The position numbers were made by a program, and so were the translations under genes. Of a stretch of 64,000 nt of DNA, positions 41,611-50,562 are shown one piece after another; position 1 is the first letter of the stretch; every line of letters starts with the position of its first letter. This DNA comes from Roseibium alexandrii DFL-11 (GTDB lineage: Bacteria; Pseudomonadota; Alphaproteobacteria; Rhizobiales; Stappiaceae), in assembly GCF_000158095.2 (NCBI RefSeq), contig NZ_CM011002.1, positions 2,699,203 through 2,763,202 of the forward strand, given 5' to 3'. The notes below the pieces were generated by a model. That model did no database searches, was not told the DNA's origin, and saw only the letters and a program-made list of their open reading frames with translations.

Positions 41611-42120
41611 ATGAAACTCTGGACTTCCGTTGCAGCCGCAGCTGCTCTTTCGTTCGTCTCCATGACGGCCGTTGCCGCCGATTATTCCGCCGGTTCTCTT
41701 GAGCTGTCGAACGCCTGGACCCGGGCAACACCGCCGAAAGCCAAAGCAGGCGGCGGCTTTATCGAAATCGTCAACACAGGAACAGAGGCTGACCGCCTTG
41801 TCGCGGCAAACTCCGATGTCTCCAAGAAAGTCGAGCTGCATGAAATGGCCGTCACCGACGGCGTGATGAAAATGCGCGAGATGGAAAACGGCATTGAGAT
41901 ACCGGCAGGCGAAACTGTGTCCTTGAAGCCGGGCGGCTTGCACATCATGTTCATGGGACTGAATGAGTCGTTTGAAGAGGGCACGTCCGTTCCAGTCGTT
42001 TTGACGTTCGAAAAAGCTGGTGATGTCGCCGTCGAACTGCCGGTCGCCAAGATGGGCGCGAAAGCAATGGACCACGGTAAAATGGATCACAGTGGTCACG
42101 ACCACAGCAAGACCAACTAA
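41611..42120 (+). CDS. Periplasmic copper chaperone PCu(A)C
   Basis: 169 residues with a signal peptide (cleavage near AVAADY, ~23). The copper site H-x-M ... H-x-M is present: HEMAVTDGVMKM near 77-88 and LHIMFM near 110-115. The C-terminus adds a His/Met-rich tail (MDHGKMDHSGHDHSK), a likely extra copper-binding segment. PCuAC delivers Cu(I) to the CuA site or to the CuB site of haem-copper oxidases with SCO, encoded next. Confidence 0.95.
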   Translation: MKLWTSVAAAAALSFVSMTAVAADYSAGSLELSNAWTRATPPKAKAGGGFIEIVNTGTEADRLVAANSDVSKKVELHEMAVTDGVMKMREMENGIEIPAGETVSLKPGGLHIMFMGLNESFEEGTSVPVVLTFEKAGDVAVELPVAKMGAKAMDHGKMDHSGHDHSKTN

Positions 42121-42147
42121 CACCAAAGGACCCAGGGAGAGCCAACC

Positions 42148-42774
42148 ATGTCAGGTTTGAAACTCTTCCGGTACGTGGCTTGGGCGGCAGTTGCCGTCCT
42201 TGCCTGCGTGGCCGGCGCGCTTGTCTATCTGCAAACCACATCCAGCAACAATTCCGGTGCCTTGATCGAGCCGCTGGCTGCCATTGGTGGCCCGTTTGAG
42301 CTGGTCGGCGGAAATGGAGAAACTGTCACCGACCAGACGCTGGCCGGAAAACCGACAGTCATGTTCTTCGGTTTCACTTATTGCCCGGACGTCTGCCCCA
42401 CCACCTTGTCGGAACTGCAGGGCTGGATCGAAGCTCTTGGCCCGGATGCAGACAAACTCAACTACGCCTTTGTCAGCGTTGATCCGGAGAGGGATACTCC
42501 AGACGTGATGCGCGATTATGTCGGTGCATTCGATGACCGCATCCTTGCCCTGACCGGGTCCCGCGAGAACATCGATTCAATGCTGAAGGCCTATCGGGTC
42601 TATGCAAAGCGGGTTCCACTTGACGACGGCGACTATACGATGGACCATTCAGCGGCCGTCTACCTGATGAATGCTGACAACAAGTTCGTCGGCACCATTG
42701 CGTATGGCGAAGTGGAAGAAACAGCGCTGGCCAAACTCAAGCGGCTGATCCAAAATGCCCCTGCCTCGTCCTGA
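42148..42774 (+). CDS. SCO1/SenC family copper chaperone
   Basis: 208 residues. One N-terminal membrane anchor (~9-28), then a thioredoxin-like domain with the copper-binding pair CPDVCP (~79-84) and the third ligand histidine in YTMDHSAA (~168). It assembles cytochrome c oxidase copper centres or reduces their cysteines. It follows PCuAC by 27 bp on the same strand. Confidence 0.95.
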   Translation: MSGLKLFRYVAWAAVAVLACVAGALVYLQTTSSNNSGALIEPLAAIGGPFELVGGNGETVTDQTLAGKPTVMFFGFTYCPDVCPTTLSELQGWIEALGPDADKLNYAFVSVDPERDTPDVMRDYVGAFDDRILALTGSRENIDSMLKAYRVYAKRVPLDDGDYTMDHSAAVYLMNADNKFVGTIAYGEVEETALAKLKRLIQNAPASS

Positions 42775-42815
42775 CAGAGCGGCGATAAATAATGGGGTGA
42801 AAGGATAAAGGCGGA

Positions 42816-42950
42816 ATGCAAACGTCACTTTATTTCGGACTGGCGCTTGGCGCGACAAGCCTTGTCGCACTGTCCGCAATACTGTGGCTCTATGCAGGCG
42901 AGCGGGTCTATGTTGACCGTCTCATCTCCGCGATCGCCGGGTGTTTTTGA
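42816..42950 (+). CDS. 44-residue single-helix membrane protein
   Basis: ATG 42816 to TGA 42948-42950, with AAAGGCGGA just upstream. Residues 6-26 form one hydrophobic helix (GLALGATSLVALSAILWLY), followed by GERVYVDRLISAIAGCF. No family recognised. It lies between the SCO gene and tlyA, 41 bp after the SCO stop and 50 bp before tlyA, all on the plus strand. Good ribosome site and codon pattern support it; function unknown. Confidence 0.6.
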   Translation: MQTSLYFGLALGATSLVALSAILWLYAGERVYVDRLISAIAGCF

Positions 42951-42999
42951 ACACCCCGTCGCCCCGTTTCCTTTGTGATTAGTCTGTTCGTCCTTTCTG

Positions 43000-43740
43000 A
43001 TGTCCAAACAACGCCTTGATCAACATCTCGTCGACACCGGCCACTTCCCGTCCCGTGCCCGTGCCCGGGATGCGATCTTGCGCGGCACGGTTTCGGTGAA
43101 CGGTGCGGTCTGCGGCAAACCAGCTCAAAAGGTCGCCGCGAATGCTGCAATTGCCGTGGAAGATCCTGCGGCAGGCTACGTCTCCCGCGCTGCGCTGAAA
43201 CTGATTGAGGGGCTGCGCACCTTCAATGTCACACCGGTAGACAAGATTTGCCTTGATATCGGCGCATCCACCGGGGGCTTCACACAGGTTCTGCTGCAAA
43301 ACGGGGCAACGAGAGTCCACGCCATCGACGTTGGACATGACCAACTGCACGACAAGCTGCGCCGCGATCCCCGGGTGATTGCTCAAGATGGGTTGAATGC
43401 CCGTGAGTTGACCCAAGAGCATCTAGGGGGCGACCGGCCGAAGCTGCTGGTCTCCGATGTCAGCTTTATTTCCCTGAAACTCGCCCTCCCTCCCGCCCTT
43501 GATCTTGCAGCCCCGGGGGCGGACGGCATCTTTCTGGTGAAGCCGCAATTCGAGGCCGGTAAGGACAAAATCGGCAAAGGCGGGCTGGTGGACCCGGAAA
43601 TTGCCGAGGCCACCGCCAAACACTTGCAGGATTGGCTCGGAACCGTGCCTGGCTGGACCGCCGGAGATTTGATCCCATCCCCCGTAAAAGGCGGCGACGG
43701 CAACGCCGAATGGCTGCTCTACGGGAAGAAAGCGGCCTAA
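43000..43740 (+). CDS. tlyA: TlyA family rRNA (ribose-2'-O) methyltransferase / haemolysin-like
   Basis: 246 residues. N-terminal S4 RNA-binding domain (~1-62: RLDQHLVDTGHFPSRARARDAILRGTV), then an FtsJ-type methyltransferase with the SAM motif CLDIGASTGGFTQVLL (~84-99), and HAIDVGHDQLH. Mycobacterial TlyA methylates 16S and 23S rRNA. The K-D-K-E type residues of ribose methylation appear in VSDVSF and FLVKPQFEAG. Confidence 0.93.
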   Translation: MSKQRLDQHLVDTGHFPSRARARDAILRGTVSVNGAVCGKPAQKVAANAAIAVEDPAAGYVSRAALKLIEGLRTFNVTPVDKICLDIGASTGGFTQVLLQNGATRVHAIDVGHDQLHDKLRRDPRVIAQDGLNARELTQEHLGGDRPKLLVSDVSFISLKLALPPALDLAAPGADGIFLVKPQFEAGKDKIGKGGLVDPEIAEATAKHLQDWLGTVPGWTAGDLIPSPVKGGDGNAEWLLYGKKAA

Positions 43741-43789
43741 AGCCGACCTATCGCTTGCCCCGACCCGCGTTCGCCTGTATCGCTCGGCC

Positions 43790-45022
43790 ATGACTGAGAC
43801 GCGACTAGAAATCACCGAGCTGGGCCATCGGGGAGATGGCATTGCTTTCACTGGAACAGGGCCTGTTTATGTGGCCGGAGGCCTGCCGGGCGAGACTGTT
43901 GAGGCCGAAATCCAAAACGGACGGGTGCAGAACCCTGACTATCTGTCCCAATCGCCGGACCGGATTGAGCCGGTGTGCCGGCATTACGCGGCCTGTGGCG
44001 GCTGCTCGGTGCAGCATCTGGCCGAAGCGCCCTATCTGTCGTGGAAACGGAACCTCGTCGAAAAAGCACTCAAAACCCAGGGCATAGACGCTGAAGTGGC
44101 ACAGACCATCGCAGCGACCGAAGGCGGACGGCGGCGGGCGGCCTTTACGGCGACCCGGGCCGGGCGCGCGGTTCTTCTCGGCTATCATGAGAAGGCCAGC
44201 CACAAGCTGGTCGACATTTCCGAATGTCCGGTGCTCGACCCAAGCATCACCAGCGCACTCAAGGGCCTGAAGTCCCTGGCAGCCGATTTGGTGCCGAAGA
44301 ACGGCGAACTCCGGATAACCGTGCTCAGCACCACCTCAGGTCTGGATGTAGCCTTCGACAAGGCCGACAAGGCTTATGACCGCAAGATCCCGGCGTTGAG
44401 CCAGAAGACCGTGGAGCTGGATCTGGCGCGCCTCAGTGTGAACGGCGAAGTCCTGCTGGAAGTGCGCCCGCCCTTGCTCGACATGGGTGGCACCGGCCTC
44501 GTCCCGCCACCGGGCGGCTTCACGCAGGCAACGCTTGCCGCCGAACAAGCACTTTCGGAACTTGTCGTTGCAGGTGTTGGCAAGGCCAAGACCGTGGCCG
44601 ATCTGTTTTCAGGTGTCGGCACCTTTGCGCTCAGGCTTGCCCGCACAGCCAACGTCCATGCGGTTGAGGGCGACTCAGCTGCGATTGCAGCGCTCGACCG
44701 CTCCTTACGCAAGCCGCAGGGCTTGAAGAAGGTGACATTTGAAAAGCGGGATCTTTTCCGCCGCCCGCTGGTGCCGGAAGAGCTGGAGCCGTTTGCCGCC
44801 GTTGTTTTCGACCCGCCACGCGCCGGCGCTCAAGCCCAGGCAGAGATGCTGGCAAAATCGAAAGTGAAGACGATCGTCGCCGTCTCCTGCAATCCGGCAA
44901 CGCTGGCTCGGGATTTGAGGATCCTGATCGACGGCGGCTATGCGCTTCACACTGTCACCCCGGTGGACCAGTTCCACTTCTCGCCCCATATTGAGGCGGT
45001 GGCGGTTCTAAAACGGGAGTGA
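43790..45022 (+). CDS. RumA/TrmA-type RNA (uracil-5)-methyltransferase
   Basis: 410 residues. N-terminal TRAM domain (~1-50), an iron-sulfur cysteine set (VCRHYAACGGC near 62-72 plus ECPVLDP near 144), the SAM motif ADLFSGVGTFALRLA (~265-279), and the nucleophile in VAVSCNPATLARD (~362-374). RlmD-type enzymes of this family modify 23S rRNA U1939; which site is used here cannot be told. Starts 49 bp after tlyA, and the next methyltransferase starts 3 bp after its stop. Confidence 0.92.
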   Translation: MTETRLEITELGHRGDGIAFTGTGPVYVAGGLPGETVEAEIQNGRVQNPDYLSQSPDRIEPVCRHYAACGGCSVQHLAEAPYLSWKRNLVEKALKTQGIDAEVAQTIAATEGGRRRAAFTATRAGRAVLLGYHEKASHKLVDISECPVLDPSITSALKGLKSLAADLVPKNGELRITVLSTTSGLDVAFDKADKAYDRKIPALSQKTVELDLARLSVNGEVLLEVRPPLLDMGGTGLVPPPGGFTQATLAAEQALSELVVAGVGKAKTVADLFSGVGTFALRLARTANVHAVEGDSAAIAALDRSLRKPQGLKKVTFEKRDLFRRPLVPEELEPFAAVVFDPPRAGAQAQAEMLAKSKVKTIVAVSCNPATLARDLRILIDGGYALHTVTPVDQFHFSPHIEAVAVLKRE

Positions 45023-45025
45023 GCT

Positions 45026-46144
45026 ATGGCTGCGGCGACGGATTCGAATATGTCTGACAAACAGGGTTTGCGCCGGTCACCGACCCCGATTACCAAAGTC
45101 GCCCGCCGGCTTCGCTATGCGGCCCATCAAGGCAGCCGTGTCGCGCTCTACACGTTACACTCCGAAGCCATGCGCCGCATGAACCTGCGGCTCCAAAAAG
45201 ATCTGCCGGAAACGCCGAAAGTCACGCCGGAAGGCCCGGTCCCGAGCCAGCGGCGCATGTTGGCCGATATCGTCAAGTTGTTTGCCGAAGACATGAAGGC
45301 GGTTGAAGATGGCATCTACCCGATGCCCTCAAACGGCACTCTGAGCCCAAGGGAGCTGTTGCAGACCAGCCAGGCCTTTTTCGAGGACGTGCCCAAAGTC
45401 GCGCGGCGGCGGGCCGAAAACACCCATCAGGAAGTCAACCAAGACGGCCCGGCCTTTGCCGATGCTCTTCCGCGCTATTACCGCCAGAACTTCCATTTCC
45501 AGACAGATGGCTGGCTGTCGGAAGACAGCGCCCGCCTTTATGATTTCCAGGTCGATGTTCTGTTTTCCGGGGCAACGGCCGCCATGCGGCGCAAGACTCT
45601 CCTGCCCTTCGCGGAGATCCTGAAACGCAAGGACCAGCGCAAGATCGCCTATGTCGATATTGCTTGCGGCACGGGCGGCCTGCTCCGTCCCGCGCTCAAT
45701 GCCTTTCCCCGCCTGTCCGGAATCGGGCTGGACCTTTCAGAGCCTTATCTCAACGTTGCGCGGGATCGATTCAAAAGTCCGCGCGCCGGATATGTGACCG
45801 CGATGGCCGAAGAACTGCCCTTCGCGGACAACTCCCTCGATGTTGTCTCGTGTGTCTTTCTGTTTCACGAACTGCCACCGAAGATCCGGCGCCAGGTGTT
45901 GAGCGAGATTGCCCGGGTCCTGAAACCGGGTGGTTCGTTTCTATTCGTTGACAGTCTGCAAACTGGAGACGTGCCGGATTACGACGGGCTTTTGACGATT
46001 TTTCCGCAGCTGTTCCATGAGCCGTACTATACTTCTTACCTGAAAGAGGACCTCACGAGCCTGTGCGCGGATGTGGGGCTTGATGAACGCTGGATGCGGC
46101 CTGCCTTTGTGTCCCGAACTGCAGAGTTCGTGAAAACAGGATGA
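45026..46144 (+). CDS. Class I SAM-dependent methyltransferase, unknown substrate
   Basis: 372 residues. The N-terminal ~190 residues are a basic helical region of no known family. From ~200, a Rossmann methyltransferase: VDIACGTGGLLRPAL (motif I), GLDLSEPYL, then AMAEELPFADNSLDVVSCVFLFHELP, as in UbiE/COQ5-like enzymes. It starts 3 bp after the RumA-like gene, so the two are co-translated. Small-molecule methylation is suggested by the core, but no substrate is indicated. Confidence 0.88.
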   Translation: MAAATDSNMSDKQGLRRSPTPITKVARRLRYAAHQGSRVALYTLHSEAMRRMNLRLQKDLPETPKVTPEGPVPSQRRMLADIVKLFAEDMKAVEDGIYPMPSNGTLSPRELLQTSQAFFEDVPKVARRRAENTHQEVNQDGPAFADALPRYYRQNFHFQTDGWLSEDSARLYDFQVDVLFSGATAAMRRKTLLPFAEILKRKDQRKIAYVDIACGTGGLLRPALNAFPRLSGIGLDLSEPYLNVARDRFKSPRAGYVTAMAEELPFADNSLDVVSCVFLFHELPPKIRRQVLSEIARVLKPGGSFLFVDSLQTGDVPDYDGLLTIFPQLFHEPYYTSYLKEDLTSLCADVGLDERWMRPAFVSRTAEFVKTG

Positions 46145-46216
46145 CCTTTCAGTATTACTGAAATTTTTCCGCTTCTTGTCTTGTGACTGAAAGCTGAAGG
46201 GCGTATATCCGGTCTT

Positions 46217-47536
46217 ATGAGATTGGATCATTGGCTCTTGCAAACAGGGGAAAGCCGCAGCGCCTTCGCGCGCCGGGCAAACCTGTCCCCTGCCTCCGTT
46301 ACCGCCCTGTGCAACGACCCGAATGTCTGGGTGTCGCGCGATATGGCCCGCAAGATCGCCATCGCCACAAATGGCGAAGTCACTCCAAACGACTTTCTCG
46401 GACTAGCTACAACCAAGGAGCATCCCGTGTCCCAGGCCCGTGTCGCAGAAGCAATCCGCGCATTCGAACGTGGAGAAATGGTGGTCGTGACCGACGATGA
46501 CGACCGCGAAAACGAAGGCGATCTGATTGTCGCCGCCTCCAAGGTCACGCCTGAACAAATGGCATTCATGGTCCGGCACACATCCGGGATTATCTGCGCG
46601 CCGATGACCGTCGCCCACGCCCGCCGCCTGCGCCTGGACCCTATGGTTGCGGAAAACGATGCTCCATTGGCAACCGCGTTCACGATCTCGGTCGATTACC
46701 GTCAGGGGCTGACGACCGGAATTTCAGCTGAAGAGCGCTGCTCAACTGTCCGCGCCCTCGCCAACCCGAATGTCGGCGCTGATGATTTTGTCCGCCCCGG
46801 CCATATCTTCCCGCTGGTTGCAAAGGAAGGCGGCGTGATGATGCGCTCCGGCCACACGGAAGCAGCTGTTGATCTATGCCGCCTGGCCGGTCTGGAACAG
46901 GTTGGCGTGATCAGCGAGCTGGTCAATGACGACGGCACGGTCAAACGCGGCGCCCAAGTCGCCGAATTTGCCGCTGAATTTGATCTGAAGATGGTGTCGG
47001 TCTCCGACCTGATCGCCTGGCGTCAGCGCACGGAACGCATGGTCGAACGGGTCAACGAACAGCCGGTCGAGACAATCGCCGGACCGGCCTACGCCATGAC
47101 CTATTCAACGCCTTACGACCCGATGCACCATGTTGCCATCGTCTATGGTGATATCCTGGATGGGCGCAGCGTGCCGGTTCGCCTGCAGCTGGAATCCGTG
47201 CTGGACGACACGTTCGGGGATGCCCGCCCTCTCGACACCATCATGAAGCATTTTGCCGACCGGGGGCGCGGCGTTGTTGTCTATCTCCGCGAGGGATCTG
47301 TTGGGGTTGCCCGCCAGTCCACCCGGCCAAGATCGGATTTCGAAGCCGCGGAAACCGAAGACCACAGCTCCGCGCAAGCTAGACAGGAACAATGGCGGGA
47401 AGTCGGACTGGGTGCTCAAATTCTGAAAGATCTGGGTGTCAGCTCCATTCGCCTACTGGCCTCCCGTGAACGGCACTACGTCGGGCTGGAGGGGTTTGAC
47501 ATCAAGATCGACGAAACCGAGATCCTCGACTTGTGA
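46217..47536 (+). CDS. ribB: 3,4-dihydroxy-2-butanone-4-phosphate synthase with N-terminal HTH and RibX-type C-terminal domain
   Basis: 439 residues. Residues 1-62 look like a Cro/CI-type helix-turn-helix (SRSAFARRANLSPASVTALC). Residues ~72-275 are DHBP synthase, making the four-carbon unit of riboflavin, with VVVTDDDDRENEGDLI and MRSGHTEAAVDL. Residues ~285-435 have the GTP cyclohydrolase II fold but lack the three zinc cysteines, so it should be inactive, as in RibBX proteins. A strong internal ribosome site (AAGGAG 46415-46420) precedes an in-frame GTG at 46427 that would make RibBX without the HTH. Confidence 0.9.
   Translation: MRLDHWLLQTGESRSAFARRANLSPASVTALCNDPNVWVSRDMARKIAIATNGEVTPNDFLGLATTKEHPVSQARVAEAIRAFERGEMVVVTDDDDRENEGDLIVAASKVTPEQMAFMVRHTSGIICAPMTVAHARRLRLDPMVAENDAPLATAFTISVDYRQGLTTGISAEERCSTVRALANPNVGADDFVRPGHIFPLVAKEGGVMMRSGHTEAAVDLCRLAGLEQVGVISELVNDDGTVKRGAQVAEFAAEFDLKMVSVSDLIAWRQRTERMVERVNEQPVETIAGPAYAMTYSTPYDPMHHVAIVYGDILDGRSVPVRLQLESVLDDTFGDARPLDTIMKHFADRGRGVVVYLREGSVGVARQSTRPRSDFEAAETEDHSSAQARQEQWREVGLGAQILKDLGVSSIRLLASRERHYVGLEGFDIKIDETEILDL
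46415..46429 (+). promoter_or_regulatory. Internal ribosome-binding site and GTG within ribB
   Basis: AAGGAG (46415-46420), six bases, then GTG (46427-46429) in the ribB frame. Translation from here would begin MSQARVAEAIRAF, the normal N-terminus of RibB. The position between the HTH and enzyme parts suggests two products, or that the annotated start should be here with the HTH a separate cistron lost by fusion. Confidence 0.6.
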
Positions 47537-47560
47537 GGTCAAAAGATTGGATAATGCTGC

Positions 47561-48121
47561 ATGAAAGAACAGGTGGTCGACAAGGAAGCCGAGAGCAAGG
47601 GATCTGAAAAACCAGCTCCCGCGCCGTTCACAATCGGCTACGACCGGCGGAACAGCGAGGCTATCGTTTACGGCTGCATGCTGCTTGCAGGTCTCTTCGC
47701 AGTAGTGAGCGTTGTCTCCGGTATGTACCTGCTGTTGTTCGCAGCTCTAGGTCCGGCAGTCATTGCCTACTGGCATTTTCCCATGCTTGAGAAAAAGCGC
47801 CCGCAGCTGGGCGCGAATGAAGACGGGCTCTTTGTTGACCGCATCGGCTTTATCGACTGGGGAGCCATCCGGATGATCGATCTGACCCGCACGAGTGTCC
47901 GCAGCATCGAGTTGATAAAGCTGAACGTGCTTCTAACCCGCCCATTGGAAGACGCCGTCACGCAAGGCCAGCACACACCCTTGTGGAAGCGGCTCACGAT
48001 GCGCAACTGGAAACGCAGCAAACGCGAACACGGCAGGGAGCTGATTTCCGTCAACCTGCACACCCTTGTCGGCGATCCGGATGAAGTTCTGACACGCATC
48101 CGGACGTTCAAGTTCGTCTGA
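47561..48121 (+). CDS. Two-helix membrane protein of unknown function
   Basis: 186 residues. A charged N-terminus is followed by two hydrophobic helices at ~35-55 and ~57-72, then a soluble domain with GANEDGLFVDRIGFIDWGAIRMIDL, a beta-rich pattern like bacterial PH domains of the STM3941 type. Lies 24 bp after ribB on the same strand, so perhaps co-transcribed. Function unknown. Confidence 0.75.
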   Translation: MKEQVVDKEAESKGSEKPAPAPFTIGYDRRNSEAIVYGCMLLAGLFAVVSVVSGMYLLLFAALGPAVIAYWHFPMLEKKRPQLGANEDGLFVDRIGFIDWGAIRMIDLTRTSVRSIELIKLNVLLTRPLEDAVTQGQHTPLWKRLTMRNWKRSKREHGRELISVNLHTLVGDPDEVLTRIRTFKFV

Positions 48122-48149
48122 GATACCAAAACGTCATCTTATCCGATCT

Positions 48150-48175
48150 TGCCGGGGAACAAGCTCTCCCCGGCA
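48150..48175. terminator. Bidirectional hairpin between convergent genes
   Basis: TGCCGGGG (48150-48157) pairs with CCCCGGCA (48168-48175) around a 10-nt loop, between the stops of the membrane protein and the dienelactone hydrolase. No strong T-run. Confidence 0.6.
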
Positions 48176-48183
48176 GTATCCGA

Positions 48184-49089
48184 CTACGTCAAGTGTTCCT
48201 TGAAAAACGCAACTGTGCGCTCTTCGGCCAGTTCTGCGGCTTCTGCATCAAACCTGGGTGTCGTATCGTTGTGGAAGCCGTGGTTCGCACCCTGATACAT
48301 ATGCGCCACATATTCTTTACCATGAGCCTTGAGCGCCTCCTCATAGGCGGGCCAGCCCGCATTAATGCGTTCGTCTAGCTCGGCATGTTGCAGCATCAAT
48401 GGCGCTTCTATCTTGGCGACATCTTCGACTGCGGGCTGACGTCCGTAAAACGGCACACCCGCAGAGAGTTCCGGGTAAGCAACAGCAATGGCGTTCACGA
48501 CACCACCGCCATAACAGAAACCGACCGCCCCGACCTTGCCGGTGCTGTCTTCATGGTTCAGCAGAAACTCGAATCCGGCAAAAAAGTCGTTCAGTAGTTT
48601 TTCGCGGTCGACCGTGCGTTGGAGCTGCCGCCCTTCGTCATCATTTCCCGGATACCCGCCCACGGACGTCAAGCCATCGGGTGCCAGAGCCAGAAAGCCG
48701 GCCTTGCCGAGCCTCCGGGCAACATCTTCAATGTAAGGATTCAAGCCCCGGTTTTCGTGGATCACCAGCACCGCCGCCAGTTTGCCCGTCGCACCCGCTG
48801 GCTTGACCATGTACGCATTGACTTCGCCATGCCCGTTCGGCGACGGATAGGTTATCCGGTCAGTCTCAATTGCCCCATCGTCTGGTGCGACTTGCTGGGC
48901 CAAAGCGTAATTCGGGGATAGCTGATCTAGCAGCATGGCAGCGGTGACACCCGCCACTGCAAACTTGGCAGCGCCTGTCAGAAACTCACGTTTGGTGATC
49001 TTGCCATGCGCATAGTAGTCGTAAAGGTCGAGCAGTTCCTGAGGGAAGTCCTTCGCCGTCATGCGGCGAACCGGTGTCATCTCGTTCAT
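48184..49089 (-). CDS. Dienelactone hydrolase family protein, exported (YghX-like)
   Basis: 301 residues from ATG 49089 with GGGAGC upstream; an extension to 49149 is open but lacks such a site. The N-terminus has [22 protein letters not shown] and a hydrophobic stretch ending in ALAQQ, a Tat-like signal with KR in place of RR. The alpha/beta hydrolase triad is Cys in VGFCYGGG, an Asp near ELDERI, and His in GANHGFHND. Substrate unknown. Confidence 0.88.
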   Translation of the reverse strand: MNEMTPVRRMTAKDFPQELLDLYDYYAHGKITKREFLTGAAKFAVAGVTAAMLLDQLSPNYALAQQVAPDDGAIETDRITYPSPNGHGEVNAYMVKPAGATGKLAAVLVIHENRGLNPYIEDVARRLGKAGFLALAPDGLTSVGGYPGNDDEGRQLQRTVDREKLLNDFFAGFEFLLNHEDSTGKVGAVGFCYGGGVVNAIAVAYPELSAGVPFYGRQPAVEDVAKIEAPLMLQHAELDERINAGWPAYEEALKAHGKEYVAHMYQGANHGFHNDTTPRFDAEAAELAEERTVAFFKEHLT

Positions 49090-49209
49090 GCGATAGCTCC
49101 CTGTCGGCACGCCTATTGGTGCTCCTTGGATATCTAGAAGCTTTGCCAACCGGGACCATAATCACCGCGCAAAAGATTTGTATTTAAATGTCGCAGGAAC
49201 CCGTTGCCG

Positions 49210-50295
49210 TCAGCCCACCTGGCCGCGGTGGCGGATGAAGTGATCGGCCAGCACACAGGCCATCATAGCCTCGCCGACCGGAACGGCGCGGATGCCAACA
49301 CACGGATCATGGCGGCCTTTGGTCATCACATCGACCTCCTCTCCCTGACGTGTGATCGACTTGCGTTCCGTCAGGATCGAAGATGTTGGCTTGACTGCAA
49401 ACCGCACGACCAGCGGATCGCCGTTGGAGATCCCGCCAAGAACCCCGCCTGCATTGTTGGTCAGGAAAACCGGTCGGCCAACATCGTCAACGCGGATTTC
49501 ATCGGCGTTTTCTTCGCCGGTCAAGGTTGCGGACTCAAAGCCGTTGCCAACTTCAACGCCCTTCACCGCGTTGATGGACATCATCGCCGCGGTTAGGTCC
49601 GTATCCAGTTTGCCGTAGATCGGCGCACCCCATCCGGCGGGCACGCCTTCCGCCACGATTTCAATCACCGCGCCGACTGAAGATCCTGCCTTGCGCACCC
49701 CATCAAGATACTCCGCCCATTGGGCAGCCGCCGCTGCGTCGGGACAGAAAAACGGGTTGTTGTTGACTTCCGTCCAGTCCCAATTGCCGCGATCGAGTTT
49801 ATGCGGCCCAACCTGAACCAAGGCGCCGCGGATCGTTACACCCTGCAGAACCTTCCGCGCAACGGCGCCGGCTGCAACACGCATCGCTGTTTCGCGGGCA
49901 GAGGACCGTCCGCCGCCGCGATAGTCACGAATGCCGTATTTCGCATCATAGGTGAAATCAGCGTGACCCGGGCGGAACCGGTCCTTGATCTCGGAGTAAT
50001 CCTTGGACCGTTGATCGGTGTTCTCAACCATCAGCGAAATCGGTGTACCGGTTGTTTTCTGCACCCCGTCTTCATCAATCATGACGCCGGACAGGATCTT
50101 CACTTCGTCGGGCTCTCGCCGCTGTGTCGTGTACTTGGACTGGCCGGGCTTGCGCTTTTCCATAAAACCCTGGATGTCAGCTTCGGTCAGCGGTACGAGC
50201 GGCGGACAACCATCAACAACACAGCCGATTGCAGGTCCGTGGCTTTCCCCCCAAGTGGTGACCCGAAACATGTGACCGAAACTGTTGTGCGACAT
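49210..50295 (-). CDS. aroC: Chorismate synthase
   Basis: 361 residues from ATG 50295 ([12 protein letters not shown]), the standard start; an open extension to 50346 is unlike the family. FMN-dependent last step of the shikimate pathway, from EPSP to chorismate. Seen: [48 protein letters not shown] and [14 protein letters not shown], all AroC signatures. On the minus strand with its own promoter region of ~270 bp before the GGDEF-EAL gene. Confidence 0.96.
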   Translation of the reverse strand: MSHNSFGHMFRVTTWGESHGPAIGCVVDGCPPLVPLTEADIQGFMEKRKPGQSKYTTQRREPDEVKILSGVMIDEDGVQKTTGTPISLMVENTDQRSKDYSEIKDRFRPGHADFTYDAKYGIRDYRGGGRSSARETAMRVAAGAVARKVLQGVTIRGALVQVGPHKLDRGNWDWTEVNNNPFFCPDAAAAAQWAEYLDGVRKAGSSVGAVIEIVAEGVPAGWGAPIYGKLDTDLTAAMMSINAVKGVEVGNGFESATLTGEENADEIRVDDVGRPVFLTNNAGGVLGGISNGDPLVVRFAVKPTSSILTERKSITRQGEEVDVMTKGRHDPCVGIRAVPVGEAMMACVLADHFIRHRGQVG

Positions 50296-50562
50296 CCGTG
50301 GCTTTCCCAAAAAAAGCGTGAACCAAGACTGCGAGCGATAAGCCATCCGCCCTTGAAGCTCAAGCCCATGAGGCGTTGGAGCGGTCTTCTATTTCGACGC
50401 ACTCCAAGAAGATAGAAAACAAGAAAATCGCTGATTGATCAAAAACAGATCACCTATACGTGTGAACCGGCGATAGACCCGTTTTTATAAAATCGAATTT
50501 GCCAATCGTTAAACACCAATCTTTATCGTGCCTCCCCAAGTTGATGTCAGCGGGATTCTATA

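Noticed and set aside
47100..47500. Active GTP cyclohydrolase II domain in RibB
   Set aside because: The fold is suggested, but the zinc-binding cysteines are missing, so only a RibX-type domain is claimed.
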